Positions 15,011 to 23,488 of a stretch of 25,515 nucleotides of DNA are shown piece by piece. The notes under the pieces were generated by a model that worked only from the letters and a program-made list of their open reading frames with translations, had not been told where the DNA came from and did no database searches. The stretch comes from Actinomycetes bacterium (GTDB lineage: Bacteria > Actinomycetota > Acidimicrobiia > Acidimicrobiales > Palsa-688). Location: NCBI GenBank assembly GCA_021811865.1, contig JAKAQB010000052.1, positions 1 through 25,515 on the forward strand, read 5' to 3'. The position numbers and the translations under genes were made by a program. The stretch's first letter is position 1, and every line of letters begins with the position of its first letter.

Positions 15011-16023
15011 GCCCGGCCGAGGGGGAGGTGGGCGAGCTGGGCGAGGCCGATCCGGCCGAGACCGTCGGGGCGGGTGTCGGCGTCGACGGGGAGCCAGATG
15101 GCGGCGTCGGGGGCCGTGCCGGGGTGGCGCCAGGCGGTGGCGACCGGGACGTCTCGCTGCAGGAGCGCGCGGCGGGCGTCGCGTTCGCGCCGGGGGCTCC
15201 CGAAGCTGAAGAGGACCCAGTTGGGGTGCCCGGCTGCGGCGGCCAGGCGGGCGTAGCCGGGCAGCTTGGCGGCGAGGCGGTCGAGGGGCTCGCTGCCGTT
15301 GTCGTACTCGACGAGGAACGGCAGGGCAGTGCCGTGCTCGGTCCAGATGCCGTAGCCGTCGGGGCGGACGACCTCGCCCCATTCTCGGGCGCAGCGCCGC
15401 TCGGACCACCACTCCTCGAGGTCGCAGCCGGGCCGGGTGCGGGCCGAGCGGAGCAGGCCGCAGAAGAAGCCGTTGAGCCCGACGAGGTGGGCGAGGCGTT
15501 GGCTGGCGGCGAGGTCGTGGGCGAGGGTCCGCCGCCAGGAGAGGTCCGAGAGGTCGGCGCCGGTCTCGGCGGCGACGAGGGCGGCGCCGAGGGGGCCGAG
15601 GACCCAGTGGAACGGGGTCGGGCTGCCCCAGGTTTGGGGTCGGAAGCGGTCGAGGACGTCGAGGGCGTACAGCTCGGCGAGGCGCATGCGTGCTCGGCGT
15701 TCCCCGGTGAAGCCGACGTCGGCTACCTGTGGCGTGGTGAGGACACGATGGTCGTCGAGGAGACGGCAGATCGTCCGGTCCCGTTCGGTGAGCCGGCCGA
15801 CCACGGCCAGGAGCCGAGCGTCGACGTCACGCCAGCCACGACGACCACCGACGGGGTGAGCGGTGCCTGACGGCGCTGCGGCTGTCCGAGACGACGACGG
15901 CGCTACCCGAGACGCGGACGGAGCCGATGCCGAGCTGCCACCAGCGGAGCGATGCGGACCGGCGGAGCGGACCGGCCCCTGCTGGTTGAGAGGCCTCCGG
16001 CCGGATGGATCCGACGGGCTCAC
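15007..16023 (-). CDS. Replication-relaxation family protein
   Basis: This 338-residue protein has a disordered Ser/Ala/Pro-rich N-terminus, then a winged-helix-like stretch (TERDRTICRLLDDHRVLTTPQVADV) and a C-terminal domain with PDGYGIWTEHGTALPFLVEYDNGSE. The C-terminal part is characteristic of actinobacterial plasmid and ICE replication-relaxation proteins. The acidic residues in FLVEYDNGSE are reminiscent of a nuclease-type fold, but activity is unproven. The family occurs next to TraG-like coupling proteins and is thought to take part in plasmid or element DNA processing. No conventional relaxase is seen in this window, so this protein is worth considering for that role. Start GTG 16023 forms a GTGA overlap with the coupling-protein stop; GTG 16029 is in the same frame. 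The stop overlaps the hydrolase start. Confidence 0.85.
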   Translation of the reverse strand: MSPSDPSGRRPLNQQGPVRSAGPHRSAGGSSASAPSASRVAPSSSRTAAAPSGTAHPVGGRRGWRDVDARLLAVVGRLTERDRTICRLLDDHRVLTTPQVADVGFTGERRARMRLAELYALDVLDRFRPQTWGSPTPFHWVLGPLGAALVAAETGADLSDLSWRRTLAHDLAASQRLAHLVGLNGFFCGLLRSARTRPGCDLEEWWSERRCAREWGEVVRPDGYGIWTEHGTALPFLVEYDNGSEPLDRLAAKLPGYARLAAAAGHPNWVLFSFGSPRRERDARRALLQRDVPVATAWRHPGTAPDAAIWLPVDADTRPDGLGRIGLAQLAHLPLGRA

Positions 16024-17315
16024 GACCACCTACCCCTCGAGTCGGCCGACGCGTCGGAGCCCTCCAGGCCGCCCTGACCGGCCGGAACGCCCGGTCCGGA
16101 GGGCTCCATTCCTGGACGGAGCCCATGGTGGAGCCCTCCGTGGTCTCCTTGACGGAGCCCACTGCGGACAATGCGGTTGGGGACATCGCCGGTGGGGACA
16201 TCGGCGTCGGGGACGTCGCCGACCGGGCCATCGCCGCCGGGGACGGCGGCCCGGGGCGGCGGGGCGGCGTGGGGGATGGCCGGGAGCGCCCGTCCGGCGA
16301 GCACCGGCCGGGCCGGCTTGGTGTCGGGCTGGCGGTGGTGGGCGGCCCGGTTGGCGTCGCGGACGGCTTGGGCGCGGCCGGCGACGGCGGGCGGGGCGGG
16401 CCGGGTGCGAAGGGTGAAGGCGGGGGTCTCCTCGCCGTCGACGACGAGGCGGGCCGCGGCGGTGTAGGCGCCGAGGTGGGAGAGGTCGTGCTCGGTGACT
16501 TCGGGGGCGACGTGGCGGGAGAGGGTGTGGGCGTCCTCGGGGGACATGGAGAACCACACCTTGGTCCGGGCGTTGGCCGAGATGGTCTCGCGCAGCTCTT
16601 TTCCGAGCTGGCCGAGGTGCTGGTGGGCGAGGACCATGGAGAGCCGGTAGCCGCGGGCCTCGGCGAGCATCTCGTCGAAGCTGCGGGGCAGGTTCAAGAA
16701 GTTCTGGCACTCGTCGACGACCAGGGAGGCGTCGATGCGGGAGGCCTGGCCGAGGCGGGCCCGGTGGGTGGCGGTCTGCCACACCTTGGCGACGACGAAG
16801 CTGCCGAGGAGGCGGGCGGTCTCGTCGCCGAGGATGCCTTTGGGGACGCGGACCAGGCAGACGCCGCCGTCGAGGATCTTGCCCATGTCGAAGCTGGAGT
16901 CGGGGCGGCCGACGACCTGGCGGACGAAGTCGCGCAGCAGGAACGCCCGCAGCTTGTTCATGACCGGCCCGATGACCTGGGCCCGGTTGGCCTCGCTCAT
17001 GGCTTCGTAGGAGGTCCAGAACCCGCCGAGGCCGACGGTGTCCTCCGCGACGGTGGCGACCCGGGGGGCGCGGAACTCCTCGTCGGCGAGGATGCGGGGG
17101 ACGTCGGCCAGGCAAGTCGAGGTGCCGGTGGCGGCGGCGTGGCGGAGCAGGGTGAGGCACGCCGAGCGCAGCACGTCGTCGGTCCGCGGCCCCCAGAAGG
17201 CGGCGAAGATGGACCGGAAGATCCCGACCAGGTTGTCTACGGCGAGGTCGGGGTCGGGGCCGGCGAGCACGTTGAGGACCGGGGCGGCGTCGGGGTCCTC
17301 GGGGTCGATCAGCAC
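16020..17315 (-). CDS. Coupling protein, C-terminal part (TraM-recognition/TraG-like ATPase half)
   Basis: A possible re-initiation GTG at 17315 gives 431 residues. They start LIDPEDPDAAPVLNVL and include SLVVDECQNFLNLP (a Walker B-type DE pair), MVLAHQHLGQL and NARTKVWFSMSPEDAHTL. These are the segments found after Walker A in TraG/TraD-like coupling proteins, including the TraM-recognition region. The family segment resumes upstream of GTG 17315, at the frameshift near 17350. The C-terminal tail (about the last 100 residues) is Pro/Gly-rich, encoded by repetitive DNA, and probably unstructured. The stop overlaps the replication-relaxation start. Confidence 0.75.
   Translation of the reverse strand: MLIDPEDPDAAPVLNVLAGPDPDLAVDNLVGIFRSIFAAFWGPRTDDVLRSACLTLLRHAAATGTSTCLADVPRILADEEFRAPRVATVAEDTVGLGGFWTSYEAMSEANRAQVIGPVMNKLRAFLLRDFVRQVVGRPDSSFDMGKILDGGVCLVRVPKGILGDETARLLGSFVVAKVWQTATHRARLGQASRIDASLVVDECQNFLNLPRSFDEMLAEARGYRLSMVLAHQHLGQLGKELRETISANARTKVWFSMSPEDAHTLSRHVAPEVTEHDLSHLGAYTAAARLVVDGEETPAFTLRTRPAPPAVAGRAQAVRDANRAAHHRQPDTKPARPVLAGRALPAIPHAAPPPRAAVPGGDGPVGDVPDADVPTGDVPNRIVRSGLRQGDHGGLHHGLRPGMEPSGPGVPAGQGGLEGSDASADSRGRWS
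16097..16140. repeat. 12-bp perfect inverted repeat in the coupling-protein tail
   Basis: CGGAGGGCTCCA (16097-16108) and its exact reverse complement TGGAGCCCTCCG (16129-16140) are separated by 20 bases. A third copy of the core GGAGCCCTCC lies at 16056-16065. All are inside the region coding for the disordered tail, so the sequence is free to carry such structure. A function is not evident. Confidence 0.6.
16179..16253. repeat. 15-bp tandem repeats (about five units) in the coupling-protein tail
   Basis: Five imperfect 15-base units, each close to GGGGACATCGCCGGT, run from 16179 to 16253. On the coding (minus) strand they give pentapeptide repeats of the DVPTG/DVPDA type. Such in-frame repeats can vary in number without breaking the frame. 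Confidence 0.7.
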
Positions 17316-18814
17316 CGTGCGGGACGCGGCGCTCTCGGGGAGCCGGTCGCACGGATGAGGTCGCCCTTGGGGTCGATGACCACCACGCCCCGGCCGGCGT
17401 CGACGTCGCCGAGGACCAGGTTGGTGAGCAGCGTCGACTTGCCCGACCCGGTGGCCCCCATGACGTGCAGGTGGTAGCGGGCGTCGGGCACCGCCAGGGC
17501 GACGGGGCGGCGGCCGCCGGCCTGGGCGTCACCCAGCAGCTTCGGCGTGCTCAGCGGCCTGGGCTCCTCGACCGGCCGTGCCGGACCCGCCGCCGTGCGG
17601 GCGTCGGGTCGGGCGACGGCGGGGGGCGGGGCGACGGCGTTGGCCCCGGCCCGGGCCAGGCCGGGCACGGCCGGATCGGTGGGCAGGTGAGCGAGGGCGG
17701 CGAGCTCGGTGACCGAGACCAGGCTGCCCCGGCCGAGCCGGCGCGCCGCGAGGACCTCGGCCGGGTGGCGGAGCCGGTGGCGGTCGAGGCGGTTGCGGCC
17801 GGCGAAGAGCGCGAACGCGGAGGCCACGGCGTGCGCCCGGCCCCGCAGCCGTCTGGCCGCCTGGCGGTCGGTGGCGGTGGTGGCGACGGCGTAGCGCACG
17901 GCGACGGCCCAGCACGGCTGGGCGGCCTTGTCCAAGATGTCGGCCACATCCGCGCCACGCGACGGGTCGGTGGCGGCGGCCTGGGCGCTCGGCCCGGGGG
18001 TGGCGAGGTCGACGAGGCGCCCGAGGCGGCTGGCGGGGCGGCCGGCCCGGCGGGCCACTGCCGCCTTGTGGAGGCGGGCGAGGCGCCGGCCGGTGACCGG
18101 TCGGGCGAGGATCTGCACGCAGGCCGACTCGGTCTCGCCGAGCCCGGCCAGGGCGCCGAGGAGGGGGCGGAGCGGGTCGACCTTGTGCTCGGTGCGCAGC
18201 GGGTAGTGCTCGGGCAGGGCCAGGGCGAGGGCGCCGCCGGTGGCGACCCCGCCGCCGGCGAGGGGCGCGGTGGCGGGGACGGTCTCGGTGCGCGCGCCGG
18301 GCCAGGCGGCCTCGACCGCCCGCTCGACCAGGCCGGGCGGGATGGGTCCGGGCACCCACAGGGCGATGGTGAGCCCGCCGTCGGTGGCGGTGAGCTCGAA
18401 GCCGAGATGCGGTTGGCCGCCGAGGGCCCGGCGCCAGGCCGGGCGGAGCAGGGCGACCAGGTTTGTCCACAAGGTGGCCGCCCCCTGGGGGTCGACCTCG
18501 GGCGGGGTGAGGACCTTGACCAGCCGTGCGCCGTCGTCGAGGCGGCGGGCCTGGGCCCGGCGCGTCACTGCGACGGCCACCAGCCCGGCCAGCGCGATCC
18601 CGGCGGCGAGCGGCCCAGTGGTGGCGGCCAGGTGCGCCAGCGCGTGGGCGAGGTGGTGGGCCAGGCGGGACGTGTCGGCGCCGGGGTGGGCGAGGTAGCG
18701 GGCGAGCGGCCCCGACGGCGGCGCCGCGGTGGGCGGAGCAGCGGTGGGCGTCGCCGAGCTGGCCGGGACCGGCTGGGTGGGAGGGGCCGCGGTGGCGGTG
18801 AGGTGTGCTGCCAT
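17309..18814 (-). CDS. Coupling protein, N-terminal part as translated (501 residues)
   Basis: The part before the frameshift starts with a Pro/Thr-rich leader and a hydrophobic helix (about 68-83), which would anchor it in the membrane. A long alanine-rich region without clear motifs follows, then VMGATGSGKSTLL near residue 455, the Walker A motif of VirD4/TraG ATPases, then VVVIDPKGDLIR. As translated it ends in an out-of-frame tail and lacks Walker B, so alone it cannot be an active ATPase. Downstream genes may still be translated by re-initiation. Confidence 0.7.
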   Translation of the reverse strand: MAAHLTATAAPPTQPVPASSATPTAAPPTAAPPSGPLARYLAHPGADTSRLAHHLAHALAHLAATTGPLAAGIALAGLVAVAVTRRAQARRLDDGARLVKVLTPPEVDPQGAATLWTNLVALLRPAWRRALGGQPHLGFELTATDGGLTIALWVPGPIPPGLVERAVEAAWPGARTETVPATAPLAGGGVATGGALALALPEHYPLRTEHKVDPLRPLLGALAGLGETESACVQILARPVTGRRLARLHKAAVARRAGRPASRLGRLVDLATPGPSAQAAATDPSRGADVADILDKAAQPCWAVAVRYAVATTATDRQAARRLRGRAHAVASAFALFAGRNRLDRHRLRHPAEVLAARRLGRGSLVSVTELAALAHLPTDPAVPGLARAGANAVAPPPAVARPDARTAAGPARPVEEPRPLSTPKLLGDAQAGGRRPVALAVPDARYHLHVMGATGSGKSTLLTNLVLGDVDAGRGVVVIDPKGDLIRATGSPRAPRPARC

Positions 18815-18842
18815 GATCGTTGGCTCCTTGGCTTGGAGGTGG

Positions 18843-20606
18843 CTAGAGGTCGGGGATGTCGTCGAGGGTCTGGTCGATCCCGGTGCGGCAGATGGCGTCC
18901 TCGCTGGCGCTGGCCAGCGCGCTGAACGCCACCCGGTCGACCCCCGCGGCGAGGAGGCCCTGGCCGCGGGACGCGCCGAGGAGGTAGGCCCGCTCCCCGG
19001 CGGACAGGCCGAACGCGCCGGCCAGGGTGTCGATCGACTGGGGGGCCTGGCGGAGCAGGATCTGGGTGGCGGCGTTGGCGACGACGGCCTGGCCGAGGGT
19101 TGAGCCGAGCAGGTCACCGGCGTCTTGGGTGACGACGGTGAGGCCGGCCCTGTGCTTGCGCGCCGACTTGGCCATGCGGAAGAGGAACTCGGCGCCGGAG
19201 GGGTCGGACATGAGCAGCCACGCCTCGTCGACGACCACCAGCCGGCGCTTGCGGTTGGCGGGGTCGGACACGCGCCGCCAGATGGCATCGAGGGTGAGCA
19301 GCGTCCCGGCCGCCTTCAGCTCGCTGGGTAGGTCGCGCAGAGAGAAGACGACGAGGTGGCCGTCGGGTCGGGTCGTGGTGGGCCCGTCGAACAGGCCCCG
19401 GTGGGTGCCGGTGACGAACGGCGCCAGCCGGGCGGCGAGCGTCCGCGCGGCCGGGTCGCCATCCGCGTCGAGGGCGGCGGCCAGATCCCGAAGCAGCGGC
19501 GCCGGCCGGGCGTGGCTGCGCGGGTCGGAGGTGATGCCGACCGACTCGTAGGCGGCGACGATCCCCCGGTCGAGCGCGGCGGTGGCGGCTGGGTCCGGCT
19601 TGGCGCCGAGGAGGACGGCGATGAGGGTGTGCACGAACAGCGCCCGCCGGGTCAGCGCATCTGCTTCGGAGGACCCGCGCCCCGGCGCGAGGTCGAACGG
19701 GTTGACCCGCACCCCGGGGGCGCCGAGGTGGACGTAGGCGCCGCCGACGGTCTCGGCCAGGCGGCGGTACTCGTCCTCGGGGTCGACGACCGCGATCTCG
19801 ATGCCTTGGTAGAGGGAGCGCAGCGCTTCGAGCTTGGCCAGGTAGGACTTGCCGGCCCCCGAGCGCGCCAGGATGACCGAGTTGTGGTTGTCCTGGGCGA
19901 AGCGGTCCCACAGCACGAGCCCGGACCCGTTGGCGGTGGTGCCGTAGAGGACGCCGCTCGACGCGGACAGCTCGGCGGAGGCGAACGGGAAGCTGGCGGC
20001 GAGCGCGTCGGTGTCGAAGCTGCGCCGCTGGCCGAGCGCGTCGACGCCGACGGGCAGGGTGGAGGTCCAGCCCTGCAGGGCGCGCCAGGTGGCGGGCTTC
20101 GCGTCGAGGAGCATCGAGGCGCACAGCGCCCGGACCCGGGCGCACTCGGCCTCCAGGGCCTTCTCGCTTGAGGCGTGGACGGTGAGGTAGAGGCCGACCC
20201 GGAACAGCTTCTGCTCGCCCCGGGCGAGGCCGGCGGCGAGCTCGCGGGCGTCGTCGGCGGCGACCTCGACGTCGGGGTCGGCGAGGCGGCCCTTGGCGGC
20301 GTCAGCGCGGCGGCCGGACTCGAGGCGGGCCAGCTGGCGGCGCAGCCGCTCGGCGGCCACATCGGCCCGGACGGGCTCGACATGGATGGCGACGTCGAGC
20401 CGTCCGGGGTGGGCGGTGAGCGGTTCGAGCCAGCCGTGGCCGACCTCGCGGGGGTAGCCGGTGACGGCCAGGCTGGCGCACCAGCCGTCCCCGACCCGTA
20501 GCGAGCGGGGTCCGACCTCGACGGCGTCGGGCCCGAACGCAGAGGCCGGGCGGCCGCTGCCGTGGGAGCGGCGCGGGCGGGGGAGACGGGCGAGCAGACC
20601 GGTCAT
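18843..20606 (-). CDS. VirB4-family conjugation ATPase
   Basis: The product is 587 residues. The N-terminal half carries the VirB4-type region (EKALEAECARVRALCASML and LLYGTTANGSGLVLWDRF-like sequence). Walker A LARSGAGKSY lies at 246-255, DPEDEY at 275-280 and Walker B RLVVVDEAWLLM at 455-466. A typical KSARKHRAGLTVVTQDAGDLL follows. VirB4 proteins power substrate transfer and pilus assembly at the inner membrane. Start ATG 20606 is chosen because it overlaps the previous stop (ATGA) and is well spaced from GGGAG; ATG 20612 is too close to that site. The long open frame upstream is a shadow of the PrgI-like gene. There are 28 bases to the coupling-protein start. Confidence 0.93.
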   Translation of the reverse strand: MTGLLARLPRPRRSHGSGRPASAFGPDAVEVGPRSLRVGDGWCASLAVTGYPREVGHGWLEPLTAHPGRLDVAIHVEPVRADVAAERLRRQLARLESGRRADAAKGRLADPDVEVAADDARELAAGLARGEQKLFRVGLYLTVHASSEKALEAECARVRALCASMLLDAKPATWRALQGWTSTLPVGVDALGQRRSFDTDALAASFPFASAELSASSGVLYGTTANGSGLVLWDRFAQDNHNSVILARSGAGKSYLAKLEALRSLYQGIEIAVVDPEDEYRRLAETVGGAYVHLGAPGVRVNPFDLAPGRGSSEADALTRRALFVHTLIAVLLGAKPDPAATAALDRGIVAAYESVGITSDPRSHARPAPLLRDLAAALDADGDPAARTLAARLAPFVTGTHRGLFDGPTTTRPDGHLVVFSLRDLPSELKAAGTLLTLDAIWRRVSDPANRKRRLVVVDEAWLLMSDPSGAEFLFRMAKSARKHRAGLTVVTQDAGDLLGSTLGQAVVANAATQILLRQAPQSIDTLAGAFGLSAGERAYLLGASRGQGLLAAGVDRVAFSALASASEDAICRTGIDQTLDDIPDL

Positions 20607-21688
20607 GGGCATCGGCTCCCTGACATACGGGCGACGGGTTGGTGGGCGAGGGGCGGCTGCACGAGGGTGACGGGCTCGTCGGTGCCGTAGAAGGCGGTGC
20701 CGTACGAGCCGGCGCCGGACGAGCCGGCGCCGTACGAACCGGTGCGGGTGTGGCCTCGGGGGCGGTGCGGGCCGGCCGGGTCGAGGGCCCGGGCCAGGCA
20801 GCCGGCCGCGGCAGGGCCGTCGAGGACGGCCAGGGTCACCCCGGCGGCTCCGAGGGCGGCGGCGGCCTCGGCCGCCCGGCGATGCAGACGCCCCGCCGCG
20901 TCGGCGCCGGCGTTGTTGGACCTGGCGTTGTTGGCCTGGGGGGCTTGGCGCAGCACGACGAGGACCTCCCGGGCAAGCAGGTCCCGGCGCTCGGCCAGCT
21001 CGGCGAGGAACCCGGCGTGGTCGCGTGCCGCGGCTTCGAGGGCGGGGTGCGGGAGGCCCGGGGCGGCCTCGAAGAGGCCGGCGATGGTCGGGTAGAGATC
21101 GACCGGCTCGGCGCGCACCACGATCTCGACCGGCTCGCCGAGGGAGTTCAAGAAGCGGGCGAAGCCGGCCACGAGCGCCTCCTGCTCGGCCGGGGTGCGC
21201 AGCGCGAAGGTCACCGCGCTGGCCCGGCAGATCAGCGCCAGGCCGTCGCCGCCGAGGTCGACGATCCCGTCGGCGGCGACACCTGCGACAGGGAGGCGCA
21301 GCGGGGCCGGAGCGGGGCCGGCCAGACCGGCGGCGAACAAGGGCGCGGCCGGGATGCCGTCGGGGGCAGGCACGAGCCGGCGGGGGGCGCGGCGGTGGCG
21401 CCAGGCTGCTGCCAGCCACCGGTCGGCCGGGACGCCCTCGAACCGCCCGAGCGCCAGCGACACGGCCGCCACGGCGACGGGAACGGCGACGGCGCCGAAG
21501 GCGGCGACGGGAACCAGGCGGCGCGTCGCGGCGTAGCCGACCCACAGGGCGACGGCGGTGACAGCGAGGATGGCGAGCTGGCGGGCGGTGAGGCCGGCCA
21601 GCAGCTTGTCGGGCCGGTCGATGTCCGCCGGTATCCGGACCCGGCCCGCGTCCTTGTCGCGGCCGGCTCTGTCCGGCCCGGCGGTCAC
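20603..21688 (-). CDS. PrgI/SCO6880-type T4SS membrane protein
   Basis: The product is 361 residues. RIPADIDRPDKLLAGLTARQ (18-37) followed by two hydrophobic segments (about 37-53 and 60-80) and GRFEGVPADRWLAAAWRHRR form the PrgI-like (VirB3-like) module found directly before VirB4 in actinobacterial T4SS. A soluble domain of about 250 residues follows. Near the C-terminus is a short Gly/Ser/Tyr repeat region encoded by 15-bp repeats. It is probably a small inner-membrane component that works with VirB4. GTG 21688 is set by GTGA overlap with the upstream stop, and the stop overlaps the VirB4 start by ATGA. Confidence 0.85.
   Translation of the reverse strand: MTAGPDRAGRDKDAGRVRIPADIDRPDKLLAGLTARQLAILAVTAVALWVGYAATRRLVPVAAFGAVAVPVAVAAVSLALGRFEGVPADRWLAAAWRHRRAPRRLVPAPDGIPAAPLFAAGLAGPAPAPLRLPVAGVAADGIVDLGGDGLALICRASAVTFALRTPAEQEALVAGFARFLNSLGEPVEIVVRAEPVDLYPTIAGLFEAAPGLPHPALEAAARDHAGFLAELAERRDLLAREVLVVLRQAPQANNARSNNAGADAAGRLHRRAAEAAAALGAAGVTLAVLDGPAAAGCLARALDPAGPHRPRGHTRTGSYGAGSSGAGSYGTAFYGTDEPVTLVQPPLAHQPVARMSGSRCP
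20682..20741. repeat. Four 15-bp tandem repeats encoding Gly-Ser-Tyr pentapeptides
   Basis: Units at 20682-20696, 20697-20711, 20712-20726 and 20727-20741 are variants of GTGCCGTACGAGCCG. On the coding strand they give GSYGA, GSSGA, GSYGT and AFYGT near the end of the PrgI-like protein. The block is in frame, so changes in copy number would alter only the length of a flexible tail. Confidence 0.8.
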
Positions 21689-22917
21689 AGCCCCACCCCC
21701 GCGGCGAGGGCCTTGGCGCCCTTGTAGACGATGACGTCGCGCACGACCCGGCCGATGCCGCCGCGGCCGCGCGACCCGGAGAACACGACCCGGCTGACCC
21801 AACCGGGGATCTTGACGAGCACCCAGCACAGGCATGCCGAGACGAGCAGGTCGACCAGGCCGCCGGTGGAGGCGATCCCCAGGTTGGCCGGGCCGCCCGA
21901 GGCGAGGAAGACCCGCAGCGCGGTGATCAGCACCAGCGACTGGGCGACCTGGACGGCGAGGGTGCCGGCGAAGGCCCGCCACCACAGCTTGGCCAGGCCC
22001 TCGCTCTGGGGGAGGGCGTGGCAGACCAGGCAGATCGGCGCGGCGACGACGAGGAGGATGACGAGAGCGAGGCGCACGACGTAGGTGGCGAGCAGCACGA
22101 TGGCTAGCACGGCGACGACCCCGCCCAGCAGCACGACGAAGATCCCGCCGCCGGCCAAGGAGCCGAGGACGAGCTGGCGGAGCACGACGGTGGCCTGGGA
22201 AGGGTCGACGCCCTGGCCGAGGACGGCTTGGGAGAGCGAGTCGGCGGTGGAGATGACGAGGCCGGCGACGCTCAGGCTGGCGTTGACGGCGACCGCCGCG
22301 AAGACGATGCGGGGCAGGACGTCTTTGATGGCGGTGCGGGTCTGGACGGTCTCATGCCCCATGACGATCGCCCCGCCGACGAGCACGAACAGGACCAGGA
22401 AGGCATCCGCGATGCCCTCGGTCATCTGCCACAGCTGGCCGACCCGGGACTGGGCGGTGACGTTCGGGGTGGCGAGCAGGGTGTGGCCGAGCAGGTCCAG
22501 GATCGGGTTGAGCGCGGAGGTGACGACGTCGCGGAACCAGCTGTCGATGGCCGCCTCGATGTGGCCCGTGATGTCGAACAGGCCCGGCGAGGACTGGGTG
22601 CCGCCGCTCACGCTCCCGCCGCTTCCCGGCGCCGGGGTGCTCGGCGCGGTGGCGTTGCTCGGGCCGACCTGGATGCCCGGCGGCCCCTCACCCGACCCGG
22701 ACCCGTTCGCGGCTGGCGTCGTCGTGGGCGTGGTCGCGGCGGGCAGGTGTGCGGCGGTGAGCTCGACTGGCGTCATGGGCGTCCGGCGCGTCTCGGCGTG
22801 GGCGGGATGGGCACCACCGGCCAGTGCCAGCGCGATCACCAGCCCGCCCGCGGTGAGGAGCAGTCGTCGCTGGCGTGGTCGCCACCGGAGCAACCGCGAC
22901 GCGAGTCGTCGGGTCAT
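21685..22917 (-). CDS. VirB6/TrbL-like T4SS channel membrane protein with signal peptide
   Basis: The product is 410 residues. A basic start and hydrophobic stretch ending in GGAHPAHA form a signal peptide (about 1-41). A Pro/Thr/Gly-rich linker (about 43-113) is followed by several membrane segments. The segment CHALPQSEGLAKLWWRAFAG and VQVAQSLVL is characteristic of actinobacterial TrbL-like conjugation proteins (SCO6881 type). It probably forms part of the inner-membrane channel. ATG 22917 overlaps the pilin stop (ATGA), and the stop overlaps the PrgI-like start (GTGA). The open frame further upstream is a shadow of neighbouring genes. Confidence 0.88.
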   Translation of the reverse strand: MTRRLASRLLRWRPRQRRLLLTAGGLVIALALAGGAHPAHAETRRTPMTPVELTAAHLPAATTPTTTPAANGSGSGEGPPGIQVGPSNATAPSTPAPGSGGSVSGGTQSSPGLFDITGHIEAAIDSWFRDVVTSALNPILDLLGHTLLATPNVTAQSRVGQLWQMTEGIADAFLVLFVLVGGAIVMGHETVQTRTAIKDVLPRIVFAAVAVNASLSVAGLVISTADSLSQAVLGQGVDPSQATVVLRQLVLGSLAGGGIFVVLLGGVVAVLAIVLLATYVVRLALVILLVVAAPICLVCHALPQSEGLAKLWWRAFAGTLAVQVAQSLVLITALRVFLASGGPANLGIASTGGLVDLLVSACLCWVLVKIPGWVSRVVFSGSRGRGGIGRVVRDVIVYKGAKALAAGVGL

Positions 22918-23486
22918 GAGCCGCCGACCACCGAGGCCAGGATGGACACGATGAGGGGGGCGAGGGCGGCGAGGGCGTAGCCGATCGCCGCGGACTTGAG
23001 GGCGGTATTGGCCTTCTCGACCTGGACCGGGTCGCCCCCGGCGGTGAGGTAGCGCAGCCCGCCGATGGTGAGGAACAAGGTGGCGACCCCGGCCAGGATC
23101 CCGACCAGCCAGGCCGTCAGGTTGCTGATCACCCCGCCGATGGTCGGGCCGCCCGCGGCGTAGGCGGGGGCGGCGACGGCCAGCATCAGGCCGACGGTGA
23201 GCACCATGACGGCGGGCAGCCGGCGGGCCACGTAGGCCCCGGACCGCCACCAGCGCCCCCGGACAGCGACCGGGTCCAAGCGGGCCCGGCGGGCCCGGTG
23301 GAGCGCCCGGGCGGGGCCGGCGGTGTCCCCAGATCCGGCGCTGTTGTGGGCGGTGTCGTTGCCGGCGGTGTCGTTGTGGCGGTGGCGGTGGTTCGTGGTG
23401 GCCTCCTCGGTTCGGTCCCGGGCGCAGCGCCCTGGGGGTTGTGCAGGGGTCGCCCCGGCCGGGTGCGGTTGGGCCGGGTTGGGCAC
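22914..23486 (-). CDS. VirB2-like T4SS pilin
   Basis: The product is 190 residues. The C-terminal 80 residues are a VirB2/TrbC-type pilin: signal-like hydrophobic segment ending AAPAYA|AGGP (cleavage near 110), then two membrane helices (about 118-143 and 166-187) around the conserved loop GGLRYLTAGGDPVQVEKAN. The 90 residues before this are basic, His/Asn/Thr-rich and unlike the family. Start GTG 23486 has AGGAGG (23492-23497) at an ideal distance. GTG 23492 is in frame and overlaps the upstream stop as GTGA, but it lies within that site. A second GAGGAGG further in precedes ACG rather than ATG/GTG, so the long leader may be a start-site artefact of an older, shorter gene. Confidence 0.85.
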   Translation of the reverse strand: MPNPAQPHPAGATPAQPPGRCARDRTEEATTNHRHRHNDTAGNDTAHNSAGSGDTAGPARALHRARRARLDPVAVRGRWWRSGAYVARRLPAVMVLTVGLMLAVAAPAYAAGGPTIGGVISNLTAWLVGILAGVATLFLTIGGLRYLTAGGDPVQVEKANTALKSAAIGYALAALAPLIVSILASVVGGS

Positions 23487-23488
23487 TC

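Larger units (their letters stand above)
16020..18814 (-). pseudogene. VirD4/TraG-like type IV coupling protein gene interrupted by a frameshift
   Basis: Two overlapping minus-strand frames together make one coupling protein. The upstream frame carries Walker A and continues through VVVIDPKGDLIR, then runs into 14 unrelated residues and a stop at 17309. The family sequence resumes in another frame with DRLPESAASRTVLIDPEDP. Removing two bases in the region 17348-17353 restores one 930-residue frame from ATG 18814 to TGA 16020, so a two-base insertion is the simplest reading. It could be a real mutation that disables transfer, or a sequencing error in very GC-rich DNA. The start ATG 18814 has AAGGAG nine bases upstream. 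The next upstream gene encodes VirB4. Confidence 0.75.

Noticed and set aside
17345..17355. Programmed ribosomal frameshift in the coupling protein
   Set aside because: No slippery heptamer or obvious downstream pseudoknot is visible at the switch point. A two-base insertion or sequencing error is simpler.
16020..17532. Long Arg/Pro-rich minus-strand frame overlapping the coupling-protein C-terminal half
   Set aside because: It lacks the TraG-like motifs that are plain in the neighbouring frame, so it is an out-of-frame shadow.
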